Shown: positions 12,114 to 21,723 of the stretch, one piece after another
How positions within the stretch are numbered: the stretch's first letter is position 1
Layout of the letters: each line of letters opens with the position of its first letter
The notes under the pieces: generated by a model
The model's input: only the letters and a program-made list of their open reading frames with translations
What the model was told of the DNA's origin: nothing
Databases searched by the model: none
NCBI GenBank assembly: GCA_963854835.1
Contig: OY978525.1
Location: 86,667,171 to 86,731,170, forward strand
DNA from: Megamerina dolium
Lineage: Eukaryota; Arthropoda; Insecta; Diptera; Megamerinidae
Length of the DNA: 64,000 nucleotides
Direction of reading: 5' to 3'
Position numbers and translations under genes: made by a program

Positions 12114-14762
12114 TTACAGCATATTCAGTGTGTCTTTTCTTTTTAATCGACGATGCCCCTTGCTCAGCAACAATTGCCTAGCAAGGGGATTCGGATGATT
12201 GTGTAATTTTTGAATGTAGCTTCTGCAGGACATTGCAACTTCCTCAGAAATTGTGGATACATTTAAATCTCGATGGATGTTAACGTTCCTCATATACCAA
12301 GGCGCGTTTACAATAATTCGCAGACACTTGGATTGTATTCGCTGCAATTTTTCGATATTTGCGGGAGATGCGGTGCCCCAAAACTGAATACCATAAGTCC
12401 AAATTGGCTTCAGGATTGCTTTATATAATAGCACTTTGTATTCAAGATTCAACTTTGATCTTTTGTGTAACAGCCACCATAACTGATTCATTTTAAGCTT
12501 GATCTGAGTTTTCTTTGCCTCTATGTGATTTTTCCATGTCAGCCTTCTGTCGAGGTGAATACCCAAGTACTTTGTTGAGGAACATTGTGGAACTGATTGG
12601 CCATTAATTTTAAGTGGGGGGCATGTATCTAGCCTTAGCGTGAAGGTTACATGTACGCTCTTTGATTCATTGACTTTTATACGCCATTTTGCTAGCCAGA
12701 TTTCGAGAGAATCGACATGAGTCTGCAGGAGTTTAGTAGCTTCTATGGGGTTAGAGCGAGAGCACAATATTGCCGTATCATCAGCAAAGGTCGATATGAA
12801 TGTATAGTTATTGTTGGGCATATCTGAAGTGTATAAGAGATACAGTAAGGGACCCAAAACGCTTCCTTGAGGAACGCCAGCGTGAATATCCAATGGATTT
12901 GTTGTGTAATCCTTGTGATGGACGAGAAATTGTCTTTTCGTGAGGTAGCTACTAAGCAATGAGGAGACATTTGCAGGCAGTAATAGTTTGAGTTTGTAAA
13001 TAAGGCCATCGTGCCATACTTTATCGAAAGCTTGAGTGATATCAAGAAAGACAGCTGAGCAATACTTTTTTTCTTCAAAAGTGTTCCTTATCAGAGTTAC
13101 AATGCGGTGGACTTGTTCTATTGTGCCGTGCTGTTTTCTAAATCCAAACTGATGTTGAGGAATCAGTTGGTTGAGATTAATAAATGGAGTTATATTCATG
13201 AAAAGTAGCTTTTCGAATACTTTAGAAAGTAGAGGCAGGAGGCTGATAGGTCTGTACGATGCAACTTTTGTAGGGTCTTTTCCTGGTTTTGCTATCATAA
13301 TAATTTTTGAAGTTTTCCAGCATTTGGGATAGTGTTTAATACGAAGGATAGCATTGAAAATGTGCATCAGATGAATTACTGAAGCCGGAGGTAGCTCTTT
13401 TATCATTTTACCGGTAATTTTATCTGGACCAGGTGATTTTTTTGGGTTTAAATCTTTATAAATTGCTTTGAATATGTCCTTTTTTTTAATTTTGAGCGTT
13501 ATTGAGCAAGGTTGAGAAGTTAATATTGGTAATGAGGACTGTGAAGAGGGTGGATTGGGTGTAAACACACTTTTTAGGTGGTTTGCAAAAGCCAAACCCT
13601 TCTCACAGTTGCTTCTAGCCCAATTACCGTCACTCAAACGGATGGGGGAATCAGTGAGAATTGGCCGATTTGATTTTTTTGCTGATTTCCACAAAGAGTA
13701 GTCTGACGCTTCACCAGGTGTTAATTTCGCTATGTGCTCTTCTAACTCTTTGTTGTTTTTATTTTTTAAGGCTTGCTTTAACTTTCGAGTGCAGTGCTGT
13801 AGCTGTGTTTTCAGATTCGGTGATCTGAATTCTTGCCATTGTCTTCGGAGTCTTCTTTTTTGTCTTACTAGCAATTCAATATCGGCTGGTGTGTATGGGC
13901 TATAGTTTGATTGCTTGCATACCTTTGTGCAGGTGGCTGAGCTGAGAGCTAATGAGAGCAGCTGGTTGAATTTTTCGAGTGCTGAGTCTACATCGTGTCC
14001 ATTTCTTAATACAGTACTCAGAGGAAGATGGGAATTTATATATTTCTTGAATTTTAACCAGTCTATTTTCTTTCTAACGCAATTGCTTTGGGGGGTTGGT
14101 GATTTTATAGATATTACCGTGGGTGAGTGGTCAGATGATAGATCATAATTACACTCTGTGGAGATATTTTCCATCTGCAAACCTTTGGCGACTCCAAAGT
14201 CTATGAGATCGGGTATTTTCCTCTTATCCGTCGGCCAATATGTCGGTTGACCATTTGAAATAACATCGTAGCCGTGGTTAGTGATGATTGAACATAGTCT
14301 TTTGCCTTTTGGAGTTATTAATCGGGAGCCCCAGTGAGTGTGTTTGGCGTTGAAATCGCCAGCAACCAAGAATTTGCTACCAAGAGTTGAGAAAAATTCT
14401 TTATATTGCTGTTCGGTAATACTGTATCTTGGGGGACAGTATATCGCAGATATTACTAGCTTAGAGATGTATTCTTCCAGACATATAGATGTTGCTTGCA
14501 AGTAGACGCTACTAAAATCTTCAAGAACATGATGTTTTATTCTGCTTTTTATCAATATGGCAGTTCCTCCGCGTGCCTTACCATGCGGATGATTTGTGGT
14601 GTACAGTTTGTAATATGGTATTTGGTAGCAATTTTTGTCAGTGAAATGGGTCTCAGATATCATCATTATGTCGATTTGGCTGGATTCAAGGAATTGAATT
14701 AGCTCCAAACGGTGCTGGCTTAAGCCGTTGGCGTTCCAGTGGCATATCTTGAGACAACTCAT
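12114..14762 (-). CDS. jockey LINE ORF2 (endonuclease and reverse transcriptase, 882 aa)
   Basis: It encodes the enzyme that nicks the target and primes reverse transcription on the cut end. The apurinic-type endonuclease occupies roughly residues 1-220: ICHWNANGLSQHRLE, MMISETHF, VAGDFNAKHTHWGS and SSDHSPT. The reverse transcriptase occupies roughly 440-700: QFGFRKQHGTIEQVHRI, FLDITQAFDKVWHDGL, GVPQGSVLGPLLYLLYTSD and the catalytic FADDTAI. The family's conserved tail (KYLGIHLDRRLTW, CLRIIVNAPWY) follows. The start ATG lies in the ATGA overlap with ORF1. No stop or frameshift interrupts it, and the length is normal for jockey ORF2. A near-identical but broken copy lies at 30797-33026. Confidence 0.94.
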   Translation of the reverse strand: MSCLKICHWNANGLSQHRLELIQFLESSQIDIMMISETHFTDKNCYQIPYYKLYTTNHPHGKARGGTAILIKSRIKHHVLEDFSSVYLQATSICLEEYISKLVISAIYCPPRYSITEQQYKEFFSTLGSKFLVAGDFNAKHTHWGSRLITPKGKRLCSIITNHGYDVISNGQPTYWPTDKRKIPDLIDFGVAKGLQMENISTECNYDLSSDHSPTVISIKSPTPQSNCVRKKIDWLKFKKYINSHLPLSTVLRNGHDVDSALEKFNQLLSLALSSATCTKVCKQSNYSPYTPADIELLVRQKRRLRRQWQEFRSPNLKTQLQHCTRKLKQALKNKNNKELEEHIAKLTPGEASDYSLWKSAKKSNRPILTDSPIRLSDGNWARSNCEKGLAFANHLKSVFTPNPPSSQSSLPILTSQPCSITLKIKKKDIFKAIYKDLNPKKSPGPDKITGKMIKELPPASVIHLMHIFNAILRIKHYPKCWKTSKIIMIAKPGKDPTKVASYRPISLLPLLSKVFEKLLFMNITPFINLNQLIPQHQFGFRKQHGTIEQVHRIVTLIRNTFEEKKYCSAVFLDITQAFDKVWHDGLIYKLKLLLPANVSSLLSSYLTKRQFLVHHKDYTTNPLDIHAGVPQGSVLGPLLYLLYTSDMPNNNYTFISTFADDTAILCSRSNPIEATKLLQTHVDSLEIWLAKWRIKVNESKSVHVTFTLRLDTCPPLKINGQSVPQCSSTKYLGIHLDRRLTWKNHIEAKKTQIKLKMNQLWWLLHKRSKLNLEYKVLLYKAILKPIWTYGIQFWGTASPANIEKLQRIQSKCLRIIVNAPWYMRNVNIHRDLNVSTISEEVAMSCRSYIQKLHNHPNPLARQLLLSKGHRRLKRKDTLNML

Positions 14763-15997
14763 GGTCTGGATAGCAATGTTTGGAGTAACATCGATTGATT
14801 TTTCATCATTTCTTGCATCATTGTTTGCATTGAGTTCATGAATTGGTTCATATTCTGAATCAATGTTTGAAGCAAATGTTCAAGGGTACTTGGCTGTTGG
14901 GTGGGCAGTGAGTGTTTCTGCTCATTATTTACATTGCTTTGTTGGTGTGGGTTTTGTTTTAACACGCTAGCGTATGAATTGGTTTGATTCTTGTTTGGGA
15001 TTGCAGAGAAGAATTGTGTTGCATCAATATTTTGTCTCTTACTTGAGTTGGCTATCTGAGTTTGCTCAACTGGTTTTAGAGGTTGATTGCTAGCGGAGAA
15101 ATTTAGCTTTAGGGTTGTATATACTGGGCAACCTCTATAATTTGCGGTGTGATTACCTCCACAATTGCTGCATTTTTTCATGCTAGCATCGCCTTTAGAT
15201 TTTGGGCATATGTTTGATTTATGGAGATCTCCACAAATCACACAAACAGCTGGCAGGGTGCAATATGTCTTAGTATGTCCATATTCTTGGCAGTTGCTGC
15301 ACTGAGGAGGTCCAGTTCTCTTATGGGGTTCTTCGATTGTGATTTTGCGATGCAATAAATATCGAATTTTATATATGGGGTGTACTTCACCTTTTTTTAG
15401 GGGTTTTGTTTCAGGCTGAAGCTCAATACGATATAACGGTTGAGGTATATTGCTCTTGTTGAGAATGTTGAATACTGTTTTGGCTTGAAACCCTTCTTCC
15501 TGAAGGGCAAGTTTGATTTCGTTAATATCAACGTTGGGTTCGACGCCTTTGAGTACAACGATTAAGCCCTTACTACTTTTTAGCTGATATGTGTAGTAAT
15601 TCTTTTTTACAGCATCAAATTCCGCTATTACTTTGCGATAATGAGTTTCGCTGTAGATTTGCACTTTTGTTTCCTCAATTTGGCCTTTGCGAATAGGAAC
15701 AACATGGAAATTCTTTGGTCCTATAAGACTTGTAATTCTAGAAATCAACTTATCTGAGTTGCGTTCTCTCAAGAAAATGGGTGGGGGTTTGAAATTTTTC
15801 TTGGAGATAATATTTTCGTCACTTTCATCACCTGAAAGCAGAGCGTATCTATTTTCCGAACTAATAGGGACAGTGTTCTGCTTTTGAATTTTTGTTGAAT
15901 TCATTTGTTTTGAATTTTGCGGACTTCTCTTTCGCTTTACTACAGTAATGTAGCGATCAATACCAGTTTGAACAGCAACTGGTTCTTTATTAGTCAT
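14759..15997 (-). CDS. jockey LINE ORF1 (Gag-like nucleic-acid-binding protein)
   Basis: Jockey-clade ORF1 proteins bind the element RNA and carry it to the target. The C-terminal half shows three zinc-knuckle-like motifs: CSNCQEYGHTKTYC, CVICGDLHKSNIC and CSNCGGNHTANYRGC, preceded by a hydrophobic, basic PRE_C2HC-like region. The extreme C-terminus is a Met/Gln-rich helix (MQTMMQEMMKNQ), possibly a coiled coil. The first in-frame ATG is at 15997 (MTNKEPVAV). The frame stays open further upstream without an ATG, so the true start is uncertain. The stop overlaps the ORF2 start by four bases, suggesting translational coupling. A truncated copy is at 33930-33371. Confidence 0.88.
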   Translation of the reverse strand: MTNKEPVAVQTGIDRYITVVKRKRSPQNSKQMNSTKIQKQNTVPISSENRYALLSGDESDENIISKKNFKPPPIFLRERNSDKLISRITSLIGPKNFHVVPIRKGQIEETKVQIYSETHYRKVIAEFDAVKKNYYTYQLKSSKGLIVVLKGVEPNVDINEIKLALQEEGFQAKTVFNILNKSNIPQPLYRIELQPETKPLKKGEVHPIYKIRYLLHRKITIEEPHKRTGPPQCSNCQEYGHTKTYCTLPAVCVICGDLHKSNICPKSKGDASMKKCSNCGGNHTANYRGCPVYTTLKLNFSASNQPLKPVEQTQIANSSKRQNIDATQFFSAIPNKNQTNSYASVLKQNPHQQSNVNNEQKHSLPTQQPSTLEHLLQTLIQNMNQFMNSMQTMMQEMMKNQSMLLQTLLSRP

Positions 15998-18388
15998 CGC
16001 ACTAGTTGCTTTAACTACTGGGTCATGCACTTCAGTAGAAGTGCCGTTATTTGATTGCTTTGATGTTGTAGCTGTTGGTGTTACAGCAGGAGAAGCACAT
16101 TGTACACTCCACGGTATAGAGGGAGATATTATATATTTGATAATGCACTTATCGGGGGGGTTTGCGCGGGTGACTGCAAATTATTGTTTACACACACATT
16201 AACAGGCGATTGCCGTTGCCGGAGAGGAGAGCGCTGAACACTAATACTGTAAACAAAATGTTTGCAAATTATATTATTATTTTATTTGTTTTTTTTTTTT
16301 TTTCTAAAAATCAAAGGAAAGACGTTCACTCTTATTGGTGACTTTCGCGAAACTAGATTATATACTAGAGAAGATTATTGGAAGCTAATTTTCCGGCCAG
16401 AAGTCCTCGAAAAGTACCTCTACTAAGCAAAAGACATGTTACTAAAAGATTGGAGTTCGCCGAGGAACATGTGAATTGGCCCATTCAAAAATGGCGCAAT
16501 ATTTTATGGTCCGACGAGAGCAAAATTGTTCTTTATGGCTCTAAAGGATGTCGCCAATATGTTAGAAGACCAGCCAATACAGCATATGACCCAAAATACA
16601 CTGTTAAGACCGTAAAACATGGTGGCGCTAAAATTATGGTTTGGGCATGTTTTTCTTATTATGGTGTTGGACCAATACATAAGATTTCCGGGATCATGGA
16701 TCAATTTGTGTACTTGGAAATTCTCGAAGAAACTATGCTTCCATATGCAGAGGACAATATGCCGCTGAAATGGGTTTATCAGCAGGATAACGACCCAAAG
16801 CATACCAGCAAGCGGGCAAAATCGTGGTTTCGGGAGAAGAAAATCGATGTGATGGAGTGGCCGGCACAATCACCGGACCTTAATCCCATCGAAAACCTGT
16901 GGGGTGATGTTAAAACTGCTGTAAGTGAAGCTAATCCTAAAAACACCACTGAACTCTGGGAGAAAGTACGCGAGGCTTGGTATGCAATACCCACTGAAAG
17001 GTGTGAAAAGTTGGTCGACTCCATGCGACGCAGATGTATTGCAGTCATCAAAAACGCTGGCATGCCACTAAATATTAATTGAAAAATCATATGAGAGACT
17101 GAAATCCAAGTTAAGATTTTTCATTTATTTTTTTTTTAATTAATGTCTCCAAATGTACTAAGTGCTGCTATTTTTATGAACAACATGAATTAGTATTTTT
17201 TATCTACAATAACTAAGTTTATTAAAAATGAAGTATTATTTTATTCTTTTTATTACATATGTTGGTTGCTTTTTATTTGCCAATAATCTTTTTAATAGAA
17301 AAATAAATGCCATATAAATTATCTGGAATTTTTCATCATCAATGTCGCGCTGCTATTTTTATGAACACAACTGTACCCGGGACGATGCGATGCGAGTAAC
17401 ACCAGGTCGTAATGATAAAACATTTTCGTTCCGTAATCTTCCACTGTGTTTTGGAACTGGCGATGATTTCCAAACAATGCCATCCTTTGCAATCATTGCG
17501 GATGTCGATTCAGTGAACTCAATAGGGATTTCACCATCCGAAGAATCTTCCTCACTTGTATATTTTTCACTTGAAATATCCTCTTCATCTATGGGTTCAT
17601 ATTCATCTTCACTATTGGAATAAATATCTGCCTCGTCACTATTTTCATTCACCAGCTCCTCAATCATTTCATTGGTTAAATATTTTGGATTTGACATTTT
17701 TTTACACTTTATATTATTTAGCTTATAACACGTTCGTAACACAAGAATACTGGTCAGCTTTTGAATAGCAATTGCTTACCAACTCTATTCACATATGATA
17801 CATGAATATAATTGGGAATCCCCTTTTTAAAAAATGAGACAACCGTATATTTGTCGGTTATTCCCCTTTTTAGCATTTGCTTCTCTATTGCGTACTCGTA
17901 AAAAATACCCAGTGTTGCACATTATAAAACATAGTGAGAAAATAATGTTTTTTCAAAAAATTTCTTATGGGTCGGACGTGAAACATGTATGGCCGAAATT
18001 TTTTTAAAGTATAACATAAAAAGTCAGTAAACTCAACTTTAACGAAGGAAAAAAGCATTTTGAATAAAGTCAAGAAATTTCGTACTGCAAAAAAATACCA
18101 TTTGTTAAATATTATACAAGAAAGTTCCTTTTTGTGTAGAATTCTACCCAAAGGACAGTCTACGGTTAAGATGAAGTCTGTGTTCCTGATAACTGTATTT
18201 TGCGTTTTTTGCAAGATTTTGCGTATTGATTACTTTTATCATTTCTTTTATTTACTTACAGTCGATTGATGCAATATTGCATTTTATCTATGAGATCCGA
18301 CATCTGTTTTGACGAGTAAAAGTGTAAACGTAATTGGACCGAGTGGCAATGTTCGCCCGGTTAATCTACACAAGAGCATATGAGCCTT

Positions 18389-18482
18389 GTCACACGATCA
18401 ATATTTCTCACGATATTGTATTTTGAAATACTTCAATATGGATCACGATCCAAATATCACAATAAATATTGATCGTCTGACA
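18389..18482. repeat. short foldback element
   Basis: GTCACACGATCAATATTT at 18389-18406 is nearly perfectly inverted at 18465-18482, with further pairing inward. It is about 94 bp in total with no coding content. It resembles a miniature foldback element, or the core of one. Confidence 0.6.
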
Positions 18483-18597
18483 GCGTCCTACGACATTGGG
18501 CACAACTAAACCGAAAGGCAAATAAAAAATACAAAATAATTCACGTTAAATATTTTTTGATTGTGAATCAGAATAACTTTGGGTAATAATAACGGCG

Positions 18598-18716
18598 AGT
18601 ATTCATAGTCAAAATTAAATTTAGTATCGGTTTTATGTCAGATTTTTCTAAGAGGAATTTGTCAAACAAACTATTTTTAAGTTGGAACTTAATTTTGACT
18701 ATGAATACGCGTCAAT
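18598..18716. repeat. miniature inverted-repeat element
   Basis: GTATTCATAGTCAAAATTAA near the left end is inverted as TTAATTTTGACTATGAATAC on the right. The central arms are looser. It may be a diverged relative of the foldback family at 36515, 52735 and 53396, which share TAGTCAAA near the ends. Confidence 0.6.
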
Positions 18717-18917
18717 ATTTTTAAAATTTGATGAGGTCTGATTTCTTAACAGGCGAAAATCGCTGTTCATTTTAATTGCGTTTCAAGGCGAATTTGTTGC
18801 TACGATGTCACCCTGTGTAACAAAAATCGTCATTCGGTCGAATTATGTTTGCAGCTTTATTTCATTCGTAAGTTCTATCGATTGTATTAAAACAACGGAG
18901 TGTATCACTGTAATGTA

Positions 18918-19490
18918 CCAGGTGTACAAGCTTAAATCCGCTGTTTTTCGGTAAAAAAAAACACATTTTTTTTCATAGCACCTTCCCCATGGCTCGTAAA
19001 CGTATGAAAATGGCTTGTTGAGTAACACCTAACTGTTCGGCAAGCATTTTTGCGTTTGGGTGTCCTCCTCATCTAAAACAGCCTGCAAATCATGGTCCTC
19101 AACTTTTCTGGGTCTATTTTCACGCTTCTTGTCACTCAAATCAAAATGGCCTTCTTTGAACCGACGAAACCAGTCTCTGCAAGTGGTTTCCGATAGCGCA
19201 CTGTCACCATAGGCCTCCACAAGCATTCAATGTGACTCAGCAGCAGATTTTGATTTCTTCAATTTGAAGCAAAAAGTAGAGCTTCCCGCATATGCTCTTT
19301 TTCTGGCACGAAACTAGACATGATTATACTAGGAAAAATGTATGTTGTTGTATGAAATCACTGATGATGTTTACTAATTGATGTAAACAGGTGTCGAACT
19401 CATAAAAAAAGGATGCACAGTCGATAATAGCTCAATATGCTCACTAACGCCATCTACGAGTAAACAGCGGATTTAAGCTTGTACACCTGG
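18918..19490 (-). mobile_element. mariner element with perfect TIRs, internally deleted
   Basis: The termini CCAGGTGTACAAGCTTAAAT (from 18918) and its exact complement (to 19490) extend to about 29 bp without mismatch. They are flanked by TA at 18916-18917 and 19491-19492. The element is 573 bp; a full mariner is about 1.3 kb. Confidence 0.9.
19029..19321 (-). pseudogene. mariner transposase N-terminal fragment
   Basis: The minus strand starts MSSFVPEKEHMREALLFASN at 19321, shows a stop and a frameshift, then reads MLVEAYGDSALSETTCRDWF and RRFKEGHFDLSDKKRENRPR to QAVLDEEDTQTQK. This is the paired helix-turn-helix DNA-binding part of mariner transposases. The catalytic domain is absent, removed by the internal deletion. 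It cannot transpose but could still bind its ends if expressed. Confidence 0.85.
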
Positions 19491-20278
19491 TATATGGAAA
19501 GTGGGTCATTTAAAGTTTGAAATTAGAATAGGCTATAAAAAAACCAATACATATTTTTTCAGTCATGAGTTTATTAGAAAAATTTTCGATTGTTTGGGTT
19601 TCAGTCTCATGAATGGCTTCCCACACATATATTCATTATTTTTATTTTTATTTATTTATTATTATTATTATTTTTTTTTTTTGTATAGCCGATTCTATTT
19701 CCAAACTTTAAATGTTCCCCCTACATGTACATGTACAATGAAACGAAATAAAAAATTTACCAATTTATAATTTTTTTTTAAATTTTATTATTTTCATCAT
19801 AAATAACGGTTTGTTGTTACTGCTTTACGCATTCTTCAATCTTCATCATCATATATGTATATTAATCATGTTTATTGTTTTCTGCATTTTAGATTAAATT
19901 TAATTTTCATATAATTAATGCATATTTTTTTTTTGTAATTGTTAATTTTTTATTTAATATTGTTGTGCTTGTATTGTTATTATTGCTATTATTATTATTA
20001 ATATTATTATTATTATTATTATTATTGTTGTTGTTGTTGTTCTTGTTGTTTCTATTATCTTTACATTAGGTTACTATTGTATTTTTATTTTTTATTTGAC
20101 TAATCATTTAAATTTAACTAAAAACGAGAACTTAACAATGTTTAAATACAGAAGTATAAAATATCATCAAAATAATAGGTAATATAATTAATATCATACA
20201 TTTACTTTTACTTCTTATCATTGTAGTTCGGTTGTATTCTCATTTTTGTATTGTTTTTATTTTTTCTTTCTTTATGTG

Positions 20279-20279
<1 letters not shown>

Positions 20280-20364
<85 letters not shown>
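20280..20364. repeat. (AT)n microsatellite
   Basis: About 85 bp of nearly pure AT dinucleotides, with one AT-to-GT interruption near 20346. Confidence 0.95.
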
Positions 20365-21624
20365 GTAAGCACTATATTAATAAATTGTTTAAATTCTTCT
20401 CATTCATTTCTTAATATTTAGTAACCAAACTAATAATAAAAACAATTTATGTTGTTATTTGCTTGTTTAATTGCTCAAAATTTATACAATTACAATAATA
20501 AATTAGTTCTGTTGTTGTTGTTGTTGTTGTTGTTACGGTTGCTGTTTGGTATTAAATTTCACTGATCCTTCATTACTTCTCACAATTTTTACATATGTAT
20601 GTAATTGTTAATATTGTTTATTACTATTCATAATTTAATTGTTTAAGACTACGTCATTGTGTACGTGTCTGTTTATGTATTTATTTAATTATTAAATGAT
20701 AACAAAATGTTGATTTTATTTTTAATATTATTATTCAATTTCATACCAATTGATTTAATTTGCATTGTATTTTTTTTTTCTTTCTGTTATTTAACTTTTC
20801 TTCTAAATTTTATTTGATTTTTTTATTTCAACTGATTGCACTTACATCGCGAGAATGAAATGAAATACATGTGATTATTATTATTTTATTGTTTTGCTTT
20901 ATTGTTTATCTTCACTATATGTCAATAATTGTTTATATGTGAAGTTAGATTTGTTTGTGTGTGTGCGTGTGTGTGGGATTGTGATAAATGTTCTTCGATT
21001 TCTTCATTATGTTTGTCCATTATTCTTGTCTTCATTTTAATTGGCTATCTCATCATCGTTTTCTTCAGCCGAACCATCAATGAATCAATGAAAACAAGAA
21101 AAAAACACAAATTAAACTTTAATGGGTGATGATTCGTTCATTTATTTCATAACCCCATGAGCAAGCAGATCATTTCACTTTTAATTTATGTATTTTTTAT
21201 TGTAAAGTTCTCATGTTTTATGTGTATTTATATAATGTATGTATAATATGTACTAGTAATCACTTAATTTTTTAGTTTTAGTTTTTTTTTTTTGTGTGTG
21301 TTTCAATTTTGAGCATTAAAATTGTGTTACCTCTTGCGCTTGCTTTGCCGCCTTTCCATAAACATGTATGTATGTAGTTGGTGCAGGGCATCTTATGCGA
21401 ATATTATACTACATACGGTATAGCATACATCGTTATATGTATGTATGTACTTAGTAAATTTTCCGTTTTTATTTTTAATGAAACATTTTTGTTGTTGCAA
21501 ATTTGATAAAATCTTTAAACATTTCAGTTTGATTTATTATTATAGTTTTCCAAAAGTTATTTGTTATAATTATTGTTATACAGGGAGCAAGTCCAAGAAA
21601 ATTGCGATTTTCTGTCACGATATA

Positions 21625-21723
21625 AAAAAAAAAATAAATAAATATGTGGCACTAAAACCCCCAAAGGGCTCATTGGCCGAGCTTCTCTTCCATTACTGTT
21701 GTGCGATACTGATACTGTTGTGT
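21625..21723 (-). mobile_element. SINE 3' fragment with target-site duplication
   Basis: It contains the shared SINE tail (AAGGGCTCATTGGCCGAGCT), reading on the minus strand. It is flanked by the direct repeat TGTCACGATATA at 21613-21624 and 21724-21735. The copy is severely 5'-truncated (about 100 bp against about 370 bp), as expected from target-primed reverse transcription. Confidence 0.85.

Larger units (their letters stand above)
11954..16367 (-). mobile_element. full-length jockey-type LINE (copy 1)
   Basis: The 12-bp direct repeat GAGAAGATTATT at 11942-11953 and 16368-16379 flanks the element. The 3' poly(A) appears as a T-run from about 11952. Two ORFs on the minus strand overlap by four bases (ATGA at 14759-14762), the usual jockey layout. 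About 340 bases of 5' UTR precede ORF1. Both frames are open, so this copy is recent and could be competent. Confidence 0.93.
11658..17082 (+). pseudogene. Tc1 transposase, split by LINE insertion
   Basis: The N-terminal part starts at ATG 11658 with MGRSKHCTAETRNLIKKL, a helix-turn-helix region, and runs to VTVRRRL at the LINE junction, with one in-frame TGA at 11790-11792. After the LINE it continues at about 16377 with LEANFPARSPRKVPLLSKRH. The catalytic triad is complete in the right part: LWSDESK, YQQDNDPKHTS and SPDLNPIENLW (DD34E). The combined length would be about 330 residues, normal for the family. It ends NAGMPLNIN and a stop at 17080-17082. Apart from the LINE and one stop it is well preserved, so the insertion is fairly recent. 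Confidence 0.9.
11356..17373 (+). mobile_element. Tc1-like transposon with IR/DR ends, inserted in piggyBac
   Basis: The outer ends are inverted repeats, CAGTTGTGTTCATAAAAATA from 11356 and its complement to 17373, flanked by the duplicated TA (11354-11355 and 17374-17375). A second, inner copy of the repeat occurs at about 11500-11524 and 17162-17185, giving the paired (IR/DR) architecture of some Tc1 elements. Removing the element with one TA joins the flanking piggyBac frame exactly (CGG GTA AAT GAC). It is itself split by a LINE at 11954-16367. Confidence 0.9.
9804..17697 (-). pseudogene. piggyBac transposase, interrupted and frameshifted
   Basis: The N-terminus MSNPKYLTNEMIEELVNE starts at 17697 and runs through an acidic region to SSRV, where the Tc1 insertion begins. 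Reading resumes at 11353 with NDKKDAFLLFFTP and LHAYIGVLILSGVF. A 65-bp intron with GT-AG ends fits 11183-11119 and joins in frame to SKNEAVEDLFDEKFGRPMF. Further on come ECVTVDEQLLGFHDRCSFRQ, NITMDNFFSSYDLG and TKGGVDTVDKM, which carry the piggyBac catalytic Asp positions. The C-terminus is Cys-rich (RCISCYEEG, ICVFCKKPACK, ICVKCC). A frameshift near 11000, a stop near 10605, a frameshift near 10525 and a stop near 10238 make it inactive even without the insertion. Confidence 0.88.
9763..18167 (-). mobile_element. piggyBac-family transposon carrying a nested Tc1 and LINE
   Basis: Coding remnants of a piggyBac transposase run on the minus strand from 17697 to about 9804, interrupted at 17373-11356 by a Tc1-like element. 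A TTAA lies at 9759-9762 followed by CCCTAAAA, and another TTAA near 18164. Both ends carry the motif GGGTAGAATTCTAC in inverted orientation: near 9795 on the left, where it lies in a perfect 20-bp palindrome, and near 18140 on the right. The exact termini remain approximate. Confidence 0.75.
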
